From Pseudomonas sp. v388 (lineage in GTDB: Bacteria; Pseudomonadota; Gammaproteobacteria; Pseudomonadales; Pseudomonadaceae): DNA of 64,000 nucleotides. Of this stretch, positions 18,843 through 28,160 are shown piece by piece. Numbering within the stretch: the first letter of the stretch is position 1; the number at the start of each line of letters is the position of its first letter. Below the pieces are notes generated by a model. That model was given only the letters and a program-made list of their open reading frames with translations, did no database searches and was not told where the DNA came from. The position numbers were made by a program, and so were the translations under genes. Where the stretch lies: positions 248,001 through 312,000 of the forward strand of contig NZ_RHQN01000001.1 in assembly GCF_003935425.1 (NCBI RefSeq). The letters run 5' to 3'.

Positions 18843-21482
18843 TTACAGCGCCCGGGCCAGAAACTCGGCAGTCCGGCTTTCATCGCAGGCCGCGACGGTC
18901 TGCGGCGTTCCGCTGATCACCACCTTGCCACCGGCGGTCCCGGCTCCAGGGCCGATGTCGATTACCCAGTCGCTCTGCGCCACCACGCGCATATCGTGCT
19001 CGACCACTACCACGGTATGGCCGCCGTCCACCAGGCGATTGAGCTGCACCAGCAGGCGATCCACGTCCTGCGGATGCAGGCCGTTGGTGGGTTCGTCCAG
19101 CACATACAGGGTCGCGCCGCGGGCCAGGCGCTGCAATTCAGTCGCCAGCTTGATCCGCTGCGCTTCGCCGCCGGACAGCTCGGTGGCGGGCTGCCCCAGT
19201 CGCAGGTAGCCCAGCCCGATGTCCTTCAATACGTGCAATGCGCGTCGTGCGGCCGGTTGCTCGGCAAAAACCTCGAACGCTTCATTCACGGTCAGTTGCA
19301 GCACCTGGGCGATGTTCAGCTCCTGCCAGGTCACGGCCAGGGTCTCGGGGTTGTAGCGGGCACCGTGGCATTTGGGGCAGGGCGCGTACACGCTGGGCAT
19401 GAATAACAATTCCACGCTGACGAACCCCTCACCTTCGCAGGTCTCGCAGCGGCCCTTGGCGACATTGAAGGAAAACCGTCCGGCATCGAAACCCAGTTGT
19501 TTTGCCTGCTCGGTGGCGGCAAACAGCTTGCGCACGTGGTCGAACAGCCCGGTGTAGGTCGCCAGGTTGGAACGCGGCGTGCGACCGATGGGCTTCTGGT
19601 CGACCTGCACCAGCCGCTTGATATGTTCCAGCCCCGCGCTGATGTGCCCGCCGCTGGCCTGGACCGGCTCGTCTTCCAGGCTCGGTTCGTCACTGTCTAC
19701 CGCCTGGGTGGGCTGGCCCAGATGGTCGCCCACCAGATCCAGCAGCGCCTGGCTGATCAGGCTGGATTTGCCCGAGCCGGAAATCCCGGTCACCGCCGTG
19801 AAGCAGCCGATGGGAAAGGCCGCGCTGAGGTTGTCGAGGTTATTGCGGGTGACGCCGTCCAGACGCAACCAGTCCGTGGCCTGGCGCGCAGCACGGGCGG
19901 CCTGACGCTGTTCGGCATAGAGATAGGCGCGGGTGCGGGATTGGGCGACCTGCTCCAGACCTGCCGGCGGGCCGCTGTACAGGATGTGGCCGCCTTGCTC
20001 GCCGGCGTCCGGACCGACATCGATCAGCCAGTCGGCACGCCGCATGGTGTCCAGATCATGCTCGACCACGAATACCGAATTGCCCGCCGCCTTGAGGCGC
20101 TGCAACGCGCCGTACAACGCCTCGCTGTCAGCCGGGTGCAGGCCTGCCGACGGTTCGTCCAGCACGTAGATCACGCCGAACAATTGCGAGTTGAGCTGCG
20201 TCGCCAGGCGCAGGCGTTGCAGCTCCCCGGAGGACAGGGTCGGCGTGCTGCGCTCCAGGGCCAGGTAACCGAGGCCCAGGTCAATCAGGGTCACGATTCG
20301 CTCCAGCAATTCGCTGGCGATGCGTTGCGCGGCCAGGCGTTTTTCGACCGACAGGTTTGGCGTATGCCGGGCGTCCGGCCCGCCACTGTGTGGATTCTCG
20401 CCTTTGGCGGCACGCTGCTGACGCGCTTGGCGGGTCTGATCGTGGCTCAGAACCTGGCTGGTTTCCTCCGGCTGCTCCAGATAAGCGGGGTCGGCCACGG
20501 CCTTGAGGACCTGCGCCAGCTCCAGCAGTGGCATGTGCGACAGCTCGGCGATATCCAGGCCTGCGAAGGTCACGGTCAGTGCTTCACGCTTGAGCCGTTT
20601 GCCGTCACACACCGGACAGGCGCTGGCACGCATGTATTGGGCAACGCGTTTGCGCATCTGGGCGCTCTGGGAATGCATGAAGGTGTGCATCAGGTAACGC
20701 CGCGCGCCGCTGAACGTGCCCTGGTAGCTGGGTTCGAGCTTGCGCTTGAGGGCGGTGCGGGTCTGGGCCGGGGTGAGCCCGGCATAGACCGGAACGGTGG
20801 GCGTTTCCTCGGTGAACAGAATCCAGTCGCGCTGCTTTTTCGGCAGGTCGCGCCACGGGGTGTCAACGTCATAACCCAGGGTCACCAGAATGTCGCGCAG
20901 GTTCTGACCTTGCCACGCCATCGGCCAGGCGGCCACGGCACGTTCGCGGATGGTCAGCGAGGGGTCGGGCACCATGGACGCTTCAGTGACTTCATAGACC
21001 CGGCCAAGCCCGTGGCATGCCGGGCAAGCGCCTTGCGGGGTGTTGGGCGAAAAGTCCTCGGCGTAGAGCATCGGCTGCTCGGCCGGGTAGCTGCCGGCAC
21101 GGGAATAGAGCATGCGGATCAGACTGGACAAGGTGGTCACGCTGCCCACCGAAGACCGGGCGCTGGGGCTGCCGCGCTGCTGTTGCAGGGCCACGGCCGG
21201 CGGCAGACCCTCGATGGCATCCACATCCGGCACGCCCACCTGGTCGATCAGGCGCCTGGCATAAGGCGCGACGGATTCGAAGTAGCGCCGCTGGGCTTCA
21301 GCGTACAGCGTGGAAAAGGCCAGCGACGATTTGCCGGACCCGGACACGCCGGTGAACACCACCAGGGCATCGCGGGGTATGTCGACGTCGACGTTCTTGA
21401 GATTGTGTTCCCGGGCGCCACGCACGCGAACGAAGCCGGTGCCTTGGGGCGGTGAGCAGACAGCATCGCGACGTACGGACAT
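18843..21482 (-). CDS. UvrA-family excinuclease ATPase, short paralogue
   Basis: An 879-residue tandem ABC ATPase of the UvrA family, shorter than canonical UvrA (about 940). Walker A motifs are GVSGSGKSS and GISGSGKSS, and signature motifs are [13 protein letters not shown] and [13 protein letters not shown]. Zinc-finger Cys pairs are [20 protein letters not shown] and CPKCHG. The size and close spacing after the first Walker region suggest loss of much of the UvrB-binding insert, as in UvrA2 proteins linked to drug tolerance. A low-complexity Arg/Gln/Gly stretch ([18 protein letters not shown]) splits the middle. ATG 21482 is preferred because AAGGA lies 8 bases upstream. It is probably not the housekeeping uvrA. 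Confidence 0.88.
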   Translation of the reverse strand: MSVRRDAVCSPPQGTGFVRVRGAREHNLKNVDVDIPRDALVVFTGVSGSGKSSLAFSTLYAEAQRRYFESVAPYARRLIDQVGVPDVDAIEGLPPAVALQQQRGSPSARSSVGSVTTLSSLIRMLYSRAGSYPAEQPMLYAEDFSPNTPQGACPACHGLGRVYEVTEASMVPDPSLTIRERAVAAWPMAWQGQNLRDILVTLGYDVDTPWRDLPKKQRDWILFTEETPTVPVYAGLTPAQTRTALKRKLEPSYQGTFSGARRYLMHTFMHSQSAQMRKRVAQYMRASACPVCDGKRLKREALTVTFAGLDIAELSHMPLLELAQVLKAVADPAYLEQPEETSQVLSHDQTRQARQQRAAKGENPHSGGPDARHTPNLSVEKRLAAQRIASELLERIVTLIDLGLGYLALERSTPTLSSGELQRLRLATQLNSQLFGVIYVLDEPSAGLHPADSEALYGALQRLKAAGNSVFVVEHDLDTMRRADWLIDVGPDAGEQGGHILYSGPPAGLEQVAQSRTRAYLYAEQRQAARAARQATDWLRLDGVTRNNLDNLSAAFPIGCFTAVTGISGSGKSSLISQALLDLVGDHLGQPTQAVDSDEPSLEDEPVQASGGHISAGLEHIKRLVQVDQKPIGRTPRSNLATYTGLFDHVRKLFAATEQAKQLGFDAGRFSFNVAKGRCETCEGEGFVSVELLFMPSVYAPCPKCHGARYNPETLAVTWQELNIAQVLQLTVNEAFEVFAEQPAARRALHVLKDIGLGYLRLGQPATELSGGEAQRIKLATELQRLARGATLYVLDEPTNGLHPQDVDRLLVQLNRLVDGGHTVVVVEHDMRVVAQSDWVIDIGPGAGTAGGKVVISGTPQTVAACDESRTAEFLARAL

Positions 21483-21550
21483 GGGGGTATTCCTTGTGGG
21501 CATCCGGGTCCCACCTTAACGTGGGTTCGGCGGGAGCGAAACCCTGAGGG

Positions 21551-21630
21551 CCGCCTTCACAAGCCGGCTGGCCCGTACCGGTTTGCGACGAACCGTGATC
21601 TGTAGCAGCCAGCGTGCTGGCGAAGCCTGG
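21551..21630. repeat. REPIN-like element
   Basis: TGTAGCAGCCAGCGTGCTGG (21601-21620) followed by CGAAG is a REP. Upstream, CGCCTTCACAAGCCGGCTGG (21552-21571) looks like a degenerate inverted partner. The element lies between the uvrA paralogue and the LysR gene. Confidence 0.55.
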
Positions 21631-21667
21631 ACAGCCGCCCTTGATCAGCAAGCTGCCCTCCAGGGTT

Positions 21668-22570
21668 TCAGTGGTGTTTCTGGGCAAACGCCTGCCGATA
21701 AAACCCCTTCAAGGTCTCCACGAATTCTTCAGCCAGGCGGGTTCGGGTCTGGGCCGTGGGCCAGATGACGTAGGTCGGCAGCAGGATGTCCGGGCGAAAC
21801 GGCAGGACCACCAGCTCGCGGTGCAGGTAATCGTTGGCCACCAGTGGATGGGCGAGGGTAATGCCCATGCCCAGCGCCACCATTTCACAGTTGATCGCAC
21901 TGTACTGGGCTTCGACGGCCATGACCCGTTCGACCCCGGCCTGTTCGAACAGCCCGTCCACCAGGGAGCGCGTGCCGTCGCCGTGGCACAGGGAGACGAA
22001 CGCTTCGCCCTCCAGATCGCCGAATGTGATGTGCGAATGCGATGCCAGGCGATGCCCGGCCGGCACGACGCACACCGCCGCAATTTCGGCCAGCAATTCG
22101 ACCTGCTGGCCGCCGGCGTCGCCTGGATGAACCACGATGCCAATGTCGCAGAACTGCGATTTGACCCACTGCTCGACGGTTTGCGACGAGTTCACATGCA
22201 ACGACACCGTAAGCTCCGGCCTGGTTTCGGTAAAAGCCTTGAGCGCCCTGGGAATCAGGCTCAAACCGGTGGACGGCACCGCCGCCACTCGCAGACGCCC
22301 GGTGCCGAGGTTGCGAATGTTCTTGGCCGAAAGCTTGAGGCTGTCCAGGCCCACGAACGCGCGCTCCACTTCCTGGAAGAACGCCTGGCCTTCCTGGGTC
22401 GGGATCAGTCGCACCCCGGCGCGCTTGAACAGCGTCAGCCCGGTGCTCAATTCCAGCTGGGAAATCAGCCGGCTGACATTGGGTTGCGAGGTGTACAGCA
22501 CCTCGGCCGCCGCGGTCATGGAGCCTAGCCGCATCACACTGCGAAACGCTTCGATCTGCCTGAGGTTCAT
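21668..22570 (-). CDS. LysR-family regulator, NocR/OccR-like
   Basis: A 300-residue transcription regulator with an N-terminal winged helix-turn-helix (MNLRQIEAFRSVMRLGSM, then QPNVSRLISQLE) and a C-terminal LysR effector domain. The N-terminus strongly resembles the opine-responsive regulators OccR and NocR. It is divergent from the ABC operon starting at 22791 and is the likely regulator of it. A second, clearly paralogous LysR gene lies at the far end of that operon (31176-32075). ATG 22570 gives the standard LysR N-terminus and has GGAG upstream. The longer open frame to 22723 is not supported. Confidence 0.88.
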   Translation of the reverse strand: MNLRQIEAFRSVMRLGSMTAAAEVLYTSQPNVSRLISQLELSTGLTLFKRAGVRLIPTQEGQAFFQEVERAFVGLDSLKLSAKNIRNLGTGRLRVAAVPSTGLSLIPRALKAFTETRPELTVSLHVNSSQTVEQWVKSQFCDIGIVVHPGDAGGQQVELLAEIAAVCVVPAGHRLASHSHITFGDLEGEAFVSLCHGDGTRSLVDGLFEQAGVERVMAVEAQYSAINCEMVALGMGITLAHPLVANDYLHRELVVLPFRPDILLPTYVIWPTAQTRTRLAEEFVETLKGFYRQAFAQKHH

Positions 22571-22790
22571 CACGTCACTCCATGTCGAATATGAATAGCT
22601 AACCCGGATATCCGTATTTGACCATATGGACGCGCTATCGCAATACTCGAATCCAGCAAGCCCAGCGCACGTCAAGATGCGCAGCCCGGGATGGATTTCC
22701 GGGAGCATGCACCGTGCATGCATGACTTCGGCCTCGTCGAAGCCACTGACGCATTGTTCGATCTGCCCCTACGCACTTCGGAGATAGTCT
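22571..22790. promoter_or_regulatory. divergent promoter region with a 10-base palindrome
   Basis: The gap between the LysR gene and the ABC operon holds the perfect palindrome CGGATATCCG at 22605-22614, inside an AT-rich stretch (about 22,590-22,630). This is a reasonable LysR operator candidate. GGAG at 22780-22783 is the ribosome site for the GTG start of the binding protein. Confidence 0.4.
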
Positions 22791-23864
22791 GTGAACAGTC
22801 TGAACGCATCCCCAGCCCCACAGCCGTTTCGCCCGCTGACCCGCATCGCCACTGTTGCTGTCACCCTCGCCGGGTTGAGCTGCGGCACCGTGTTTGCCGA
22901 GACCACCCTGTATGTTGCAGGTGTGGGCGGTTCCACCGAGCAGATGTACAAGACCAGGGTCATTCCCGCCTTCGAAAAACAGCACAACGTCAAAGTCATC
23001 TATGTCGCCGGAAACTCCACCGAAACCCTGGCCAAGCTCCAGGCGCAGAAGGGCCGCCAGCAGATCAACGTGGCGATGATGGACGACGGTCCGATGTACC
23101 AGGCGTTGCAGATGGGCCTGTGCGAAAAGCTTGCTGACGCACCGGTCTACAAGGATCTGTACCCGCTGGCGCGACTCAGCCCTGAGGCCACCGGTATCGG
23201 CGTGGTGGCGACCGGCATCGGCTACAACGAAGAAGCTTTCAAGAAGCGTGGCTGGGCGCCGCCCGATTCCTGGGAAAACCTGACCGACCCGCGCTACAAG
23301 CAATTGCTCGGCATGCCGCCGGTGACCAACACCTATGGCCTGCACACCCTGGTGGAAATGGCCCGCCTGCGCGGCGGTGGCGAGAAGAACATCGACCCTG
23401 GCTTCAAGGCGCTCAAGGATGAAATCGGCCCGAACGTGCTGGCCTGGGTGTCGGCGCCCGGTGAGATGGACGGGATGATGCAGAACGGCGATGTGGTCAT
23501 GGCCGTTTATGGCAGCGGCCGCGCCGTGGCCTTGCAAGGCACCGGTTTTCCGCTGAAGTTCATCTACCCGAAAGAAGGCGGGATCGCCCTGCAGGTCGCG
23601 GCCTGCGGCGTTACGCCCAACGCGCAGTCCGAACTGTCCCAGGCGTTCATCCAGTACGTGTTGTCGCCGGAAGTCCAGGCCATCCAGGCCAGTCAGAACG
23701 GCTTCGCGCCGGTCAACCAGACCGTCACCCTGACCCCGGAAGTCGCCGCCCGCATGCCGTATGGGCCGGAGAAGGTCAACGCCTTGATCAAGGTCGATTG
23801 GGACACGATCAATCAGCAGCGCAGTGAGTGGACGACACGCTGGAATCGCACGGTCGAGCGTTAG
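22791..23864 (+). CDS. periplasmic substrate-binding protein of POT-type ABC importer
   Basis: A 357-residue extracellular solute-binding protein of the polyamine/opine/iron class (PotD-like fold). A long N-region, a hydrophobic stretch (IATVAVTLAGLSCGTVFA) and cleavage before ETTLYVAG make a Sec signal peptide. Family landmarks include a GxSTxQ-like start of the mature domain (GGSTEQMYKT), WENLTDPRYK and an MQNGDVVMAVYGSGRA segment. The start is GTG at 22791. It is the first gene of a set with ATPase 23942 and permeases 25002 and 25881. The ligand is unknown; the neighbouring oxidases suggest an amine or substituted amino acid. Confidence 0.87.
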   Translation: MNSLNASPAPQPFRPLTRIATVAVTLAGLSCGTVFAETTLYVAGVGGSTEQMYKTRVIPAFEKQHNVKVIYVAGNSTETLAKLQAQKGRQQINVAMMDDGPMYQALQMGLCEKLADAPVYKDLYPLARLSPEATGIGVVATGIGYNEEAFKKRGWAPPDSWENLTDPRYKQLLGMPPVTNTYGLHTLVEMARLRGGGEKNIDPGFKALKDEIGPNVLAWVSAPGEMDGMMQNGDVVMAVYGSGRAVALQGTGFPLKFIYPKEGGIALQVAACGVTPNAQSELSQAFIQYVLSPEVQAIQASQNGFAPVNQTVTLTPEVAARMPYGPEKVNALIKVDWDTINQQRSEWTTRWNRTVER

Positions 23865-23941
23865 AACACCCGCTGAACCTCGGTTGCGAACCTTCCCGAA
23901 ACCCTTCAGGAGACGCAGGCCTGTGCCTGCGTGGCAAGCCC

Positions 23942-25015
23942 ATGGCATTTCTCACACTCGAAGGCCTCGTCAAGAGCTACGGCAGTTTCAAGGCGATTGA
24001 CGGCCTGGACCTGGAGGTCCGGCACGGCGAATTCGTCGCCTTGCTCGGGCCTTCAGGCTGCGGCAAGACCACCACCCTGCAATCGATCGCCGGCTTCGTC
24101 CAGCCTACCGAAGGGCGCATCGTCCTGGACGGGCGCGACATTACCCATGTCCGTCCTGAACAGCGGGGCCTGGGCATCGTGTTCCAGAGCTACGCGCTGT
24201 TTCCACACATGACCGTGGCGCAGAACATCAGCTTTGGCCTGGAAATGCGTGGCGTGGCCAGGGCCGAGCGCGGCAAGCGGGTTGAGGAAGCGCTGGCCCT
24301 GGTGCGCCTCGGCGGCCTGGGCGAGCGCTACCCCAAGGCGCTGTCCGGCGGCCAGCGGCAGCGGGTGGCGATTGCCCGGGCACTGGCGATCCGCCCCAAT
24401 CTGTTGTTGCTCGATGAACCCATGTCCAACCTTGACGCCAAGCTGCGCGAGGAGATGCACATCGAACTGCGGGCGATCCAGCGTGAGCTGGGCATCACCA
24501 CCATTCTGGTGACCCACGATCAGGTCGAAGCCATGACCATGAGCGACCGCATTGCGGTGATGCACAAGGGCCGGATCGTGCAGATCGATACGCCGTTCGA
24601 GGCCTACGAGCGGCCGCACTCGCCGTTTGCTTCAGCGTTCCTGGGCAAGACCAACGCCTTCGCCGGTGCCGTGCAGTTGCGCAATGCACGCTGCTGCCAC
24701 GTGCAGGTCAGCGGCACGATGCTGCATGTGCCCCATGAAGACCGCACCCAGGGCAATGAGGTCAACGTCTACATTCGGCCCGAGAAAATCCGCCTTACCG
24801 AAGCCGGCGCCGGTCGACTGAGCGGGCGCATCCGCTTGCGCGTGTTCCTCGGCAACCTGTGGTTGATCGCCGTGGAAAGCCACCTGGGGCTGGTGCACAT
24901 GACCCAGCCCAATCTCGGCGTGCCGCCGCCGGATGAAGGCAGCGAAGTCGGTCTGGACTGGCTCGACGACGATCTGCGCCTGCTGGACCGGGAGGTCGCC
25001 CATGGCCAGGTATGA
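23942..25015 (+). CDS. PotA-like ABC transporter ATP-binding protein
   Basis: A 357-residue ATPase that powers the importer. It has Walker A GPSGCGKTT, Q-loop FQSYALFPHM, signature [15 protein letters not shown], Walker B LLLLDEPMSNLD and switch His in VTHDQ. A C-terminal TOBE-type region of about 110 residues is typical of PotA/MalK-like subunits. ATG 23942 starts the recognisable domain (MAFLTLEGLVKSYGSF). The ribosome site is poor: AGGAG lies some 30 bases upstream. The last 14 bases overlap the next permease gene. Confidence 0.92.
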   Translation: MAFLTLEGLVKSYGSFKAIDGLDLEVRHGEFVALLGPSGCGKTTTLQSIAGFVQPTEGRIVLDGRDITHVRPEQRGLGIVFQSYALFPHMTVAQNISFGLEMRGVARAERGKRVEEALALVRLGGLGERYPKALSGGQRQRVAIARALAIRPNLLLLDEPMSNLDAKLREEMHIELRAIQRELGITTILVTHDQVEAMTMSDRIAVMHKGRIVQIDTPFEAYERPHSPFASAFLGKTNAFAGAVQLRNARCCHVQVSGTMLHVPHEDRTQGNEVNVYIRPEKIRLTEAGAGRLSGRIRLRVFLGNLWLIAVESHLGLVHMTQPNLGVPPPDEGSEVGLDWLDDDLRLLDREVAHGQV

Positions 25016-25874
25016 CGCCGAACACGTCGGTGCGGCGCCCTGGCTGCTGAGCGGTCCGGCGCTGCTGGTGTTTATCGCGCTGTTGCTGGCGCCTTTGCTG
25101 CTGACCGGCGTGCTGTCGCTCAACCTGTTCAGCGACACCGAGGGCGTGGTGCCGGTGTACAGCTTCAGCAACTACATCGAAGTGTTCAAGGACGATTACT
25201 TTCACCAGATCTTCCTGCGCACTGGCGGCATGGCCCTGGCGGTCACGGTGTTGTGCGTGCTGCTCGGCGTGCCGGAAACCATCATCATCGCTCGTATGGC
25301 GCCGCGCTGGCGTTCGTTGTTTCTGCTGGTGGTGCTCGGCCCTTTGCTGATTTCAGTGGTGGTGCGCACCCTGGGCTGGGCGATTCTGCTGGGCAATAAC
25401 GGCCTGATCAACGACGCCTTGCAGGCGCTGGGCATCACCGACCAGCCGGTCAAAATGCTGTTCACCCAGCTTGGCGTGGTGATCGCCCTGACCCACGTGC
25501 TGGTGCCGTTCATGGTCATCGCGGTCTGGGCCACGCTGCAACGCCTGGACCTGCAAGTGGAGTGGGCCGGACTGTCTCTGGGCGCGTCGCGGCTGACGGT
25601 GTTCCGGCGGATCATCCTGCCGCAGATCATGCCCGGCATTCTGTCCGGCTCGATCATCGTCTTTGCGCTGGCCGCGTCAGCTTTCGCAACTCCGGCAATC
25701 ATTGGCGGACGACGCTTGAAAGTGGTCGCTACCGCCGCCTACGACGAATTCCTCGGCACCCTCAACTGGCCCCTCGGCGCGGCGATCGCCGTGCTGCTGC
25801 TGGTGGCCAACCTGATCATCATCCTGGGTTGCAGCAAGCTGGCCGAGCGCCGCTTCAAGCAAGTCTTCGAGTGA
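25002..25874 (+). CDS. ABC transporter permease, PotB-like
   Basis: A 290-residue inner-membrane permease with six hydrophobic segments and the BPD-type EAA loop (EWAGLSLGASRLTVFRRIIL), which contacts the ATPase. It overlaps the ATPase gene by 14 bases and has a strong ribosome site (GGGAGG) six bases before ATG 25002. This is the first of two permeases in the POT-type importer. Confidence 0.9.
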   Translation: MARYDAEHVGAAPWLLSGPALLVFIALLLAPLLLTGVLSLNLFSDTEGVVPVYSFSNYIEVFKDDYFHQIFLRTGGMALAVTVLCVLLGVPETIIIARMAPRWRSLFLLVVLGPLLISVVVRTLGWAILLGNNGLINDALQALGITDQPVKMLFTQLGVVIALTHVLVPFMVIAVWATLQRLDLQVEWAGLSLGASRLTVFRRIILPQIMPGILSGSIIVFALAASAFATPAIIGGRRLKVVATAAYDEFLGTLNWPLGAAIAVLLLVANLIIILGCSKLAERRFKQVFE

Positions 25875-25880
25875 GCCGCC

Positions 25881-26678
25881 ATGCACAAGAACGGATTTTT
25901 CTCGCTGCTGTATCACATCGCGTTCGTGACCTTCATCGTCGCGCCGCTGGTGGTGGTCATGGCCATGGCCTTCACCGACAAGGGCTATCTGTCGCTGCCC
26001 ACCGACGGCCTTTCGCTGCGCTGGTTCGAGGCGCTGCTGGATAACCGGGAAATGCTCGACGCCTTTACCCTGTCGATCAAACTCGGCCTGGCCTCGGCGA
26101 CCATTGCGGCGTTGCTGGCGATCCCCGCGGCGCTGGCGATCAGTCGCTATGACTTCCCCGGCCGTGGCGCACTCACCGGTTTTCTGCTGTCGCCGCTGAT
26201 GATTCCGTCGGTGGTATTGGGGATCGCATTCCTGCGCTTCTTTTCCCTGGCGCAGATCGGCGGCTCGTTCTGGGCGCTGACCCTGACCCACGTGATCATC
26301 GTCCTGCCATATGCCTTGCGCCTGACCCTGGCCTCGGCCATCGGCCTTGAACGCGATGTCGAACAGGCCGCGCTGTCCCTGGGCGCCAGTCGCTGGACAG
26401 CGTTCTACCGCGTGGTGCTGCCGCGCATCCGTACCGGGGTGATCGGCGGCTGGATGCTAGCGTTCATCCAGAGTTTCGACGAGCTGACCATGACCGTGTT
26501 CGTCGCCACACCGGGCACCACCACGTTGCCAGTGGCGATGTACAACCAGATTTCCCAGACCATCGACCCGCTGATCACTGCCGTGTCCACGGTGCTGATT
26601 GTCGGGACCTTGCTGCTGATGCTGATTCTCGACCGCATGGTCGGCCTGGATCGGGTTTTGATCGGGGAAGGCAAATGA
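25881..26678 (+). CDS. ABC transporter permease, PotC-like
   Basis: A 265-residue inner-membrane permease with six hydrophobic segments and the EAA-loop sequence EQAALSLGASRWTAFYRVVL. It begins six bases after the PotB-like gene, and its end overlaps the following oxidoreductase gene by four bases (ATGA). The oxidase genes are therefore in the same operon as the importer, which suggests the imported compound is their substrate or precursor. Confidence 0.9.
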   Translation: MHKNGFFSLLYHIAFVTFIVAPLVVVMAMAFTDKGYLSLPTDGLSLRWFEALLDNREMLDAFTLSIKLGLASATIAALLAIPAALAISRYDFPGRGALTGFLLSPLMIPSVVLGIAFLRFFSLAQIGGSFWALTLTHVIIVLPYALRLTLASAIGLERDVEQAALSLGASRWTAFYRVVLPRIRTGVIGGWMLAFIQSFDELTMTVFVATPGTTTLPVAMYNQISQTIDPLITAVSTVLIVGTLLLMLILDRMVGLDRVLIGEGK

Positions 26679-27817
26679 ACCGGGATTCGCACACAGTCAT
26701 CCACTGCGACGTCATCGTGATCGGCGGCGGGCTGGTCGGCACCGCCGTGGCTTACGGGCTGGCGCGCAGCGGCGCCGACACGGTAGTTCTGGATCAGGGC
26801 GACGATGCCTTCCGCGCTTCGCGGGGCAATTTCGGGCTGGTCTGGGTGCAGGGCAAAGGCCATGACCTGCCGGACTACTCGCGCTGGACCCGCTCTTCGG
26901 CGACCCGCTGGCCAAGCCTGGCCGAGGCGCTGCTGGCCGACAGCGGGGTGGACGTGCAGCTGCGTCAGCCCGGCGGCTTCCACATGTGCTTCAGCGATGA
27001 AGAGCTGCTGGAACGCCAGACCCGATTGCAGACCTTGCAGGATGCGGTCGGCAACTATCCGTTCGAGATGCTCGACGCCGCTGAACTCAAGGCGCGCCTG
27101 CCGCTGATTGGCCCTTCGGTGGTCGGCGCCAGCTACACGCCGCAGGACGGGCACGTCAATCCGCTCAAGCTGTTGCGAGCGCTGCACGGTTCGGCCCAGG
27201 CCAAAGGCGCGCGTCTGTTCGGCGGTGTCCAGGTCGAACGCATCGATTGCGGGCCGGGCGAGTTTCGTGTCAGCGCAGGTTCGCGTCAGTTCGTGGCCGG
27301 GCGCATCGTGCTGGCGGCGGGGCTCGGCAATCCCGGCCTGGCGAAACAGGTCGGCCTGCACGCACCGGTCGCGCCGAATCGCGGCCAGGTGTTGATCAGC
27401 GAGCGGGTGCGGCCGTTCCTCGACTACCCGACCATCAACGTGCGCCAGACCGACGAAGGCACGGTGCAGTTTGGTGATTCCATGGAAGAAGTGGGTTTCG
27501 ACGACGGCACATCCACCCACGTGCTGGCAGCCATCGCCCGACGCGGAGTGGCGACTTTTCCGTTGCTCAAGGACGTGCGCCTGGTACGTGCCTGGGCGGC
27601 GTTACGGGTCATGAGCCCGGACGGCTTTCCCATTTATCAGCAATCCGACGCCCACCCCGGCGCCTTCGTGGTCACCTGCCACAGCGGCGTCACCCTGGCC
27701 GCGGCTCATGTGCTGCGCATTGCGCCGTGGGTCCTGGGCGGCAGCCGGCCTGACGAGCTGGCGGTGTTTGCCGGTGAGCGTTTCCTAACCGACAAGGTGT
27801 TTTCCCATGCGCACTGA
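26675..27817 (+). CDS. FAD-dependent DAO-type amine dehydrogenase subunit (HcnC/OoxB-like)
   Basis: A 380-residue D-amino-acid-oxidase-fold flavoprotein. The ADP-binding motif VIGGGLVGTAVAYGLARSG is near residues 12-30, and the C-terminal glycine-rich segment near CHSGVTLAA closes the FAD site. Such subunits are the catalytic partner in three-part enzymes: octopine/nopaline oxidase (OoxAB), cyanide synthase (HcnABC) and D-hydroxyproline dehydrogenase (LhpBEF). The next two genes supply the other parts, overlapping by 11 and 4 bases. A paralogous subunit follows at 29526. The substrate cannot be deduced. Confidence 0.85.
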   Translation: MNRDSHTVIHCDVIVIGGGLVGTAVAYGLARSGADTVVLDQGDDAFRASRGNFGLVWVQGKGHDLPDYSRWTRSSATRWPSLAEALLADSGVDVQLRQPGGFHMCFSDEELLERQTRLQTLQDAVGNYPFEMLDAAELKARLPLIGPSVVGASYTPQDGHVNPLKLLRALHGSAQAKGARLFGGVQVERIDCGPGEFRVSAGSRQFVAGRIVLAAGLGNPGLAKQVGLHAPVAPNRGQVLISERVRPFLDYPTINVRQTDEGTVQFGDSMEEVGFDDGTSTHVLAAIARRGVATFPLLKDVRLVRAWAALRVMSPDGFPIYQQSDAHPGAFVVTCHSGVTLAAAHVLRIAPWVLGGSRPDELAVFAGERFLTDKVFSHAH

Positions 27818-28160
27818 TCCGCTGTTTCAACCGGTCGCCAGCGAAGTCGCATCGACGCGCACGGTGAGCCTGACCTTCAACGATGCAACGCTGGTCGTGC
27901 CCGCGGGCATCAGCGTCGCGGCGGCGCTGCTGATGTCCGGCATCAGCCGCTTTCGCGCCACGCCGGTCAGCGAAGCGCCGCGGGCGCCTTATTGCATGAT
28001 GGGCGTGTGTTTCGAATGCCTGGTGGAGATCGACGGCGTGCCCAACCGCCAGAGCTGCCTGATCGAAGTGACCGACGGCATGCGCGTCCGCTCCCAGGAG
28101 GGCGCCCGCGACCTGATCTTCCAGCCAACCCCGGTCCGGATCCTGGAGGTGCAGTCATGA
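27807..28160 (+). CDS. small [2Fe-2S] subunit of amine dehydrogenase (HcnA-like)
   Basis: A 117-residue ferredoxin-like protein. Its Cys ligands lie in APYCMMGVCFECLVEIDG and the following NRQSC, the Cx4CxxC...C arrangement of the small subunit in HcnABC- and LhpBEF-type enzymes. It should pass electrons between the flavin subunits. It overlaps the flavin subunit before it (11 bases) and the one after it (ATGA), a tightly coupled arrangement. Confidence 0.88.
   Translation: MRTDPLFQPVASEVASTRTVSLTFNDATLVVPAGISVAAALLMSGISRFRATPVSEAPRAPYCMMGVCFECLVEIDGVPNRQSCLIEVTDGMRVRSQEGARDLIFQPTPVRILEVQS

Noticed and set aside
19497-21455. 652-residue plus-strand frame opposite the uvrA paralogue
   Set aside because: An antisense shadow of GC-rich codons. 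UvrA motifs are complete on the minus strand. Similar shadows at 1003-2613, 12581-14350, 38503-40920 and 46036-48387 were rejected for the same reason.
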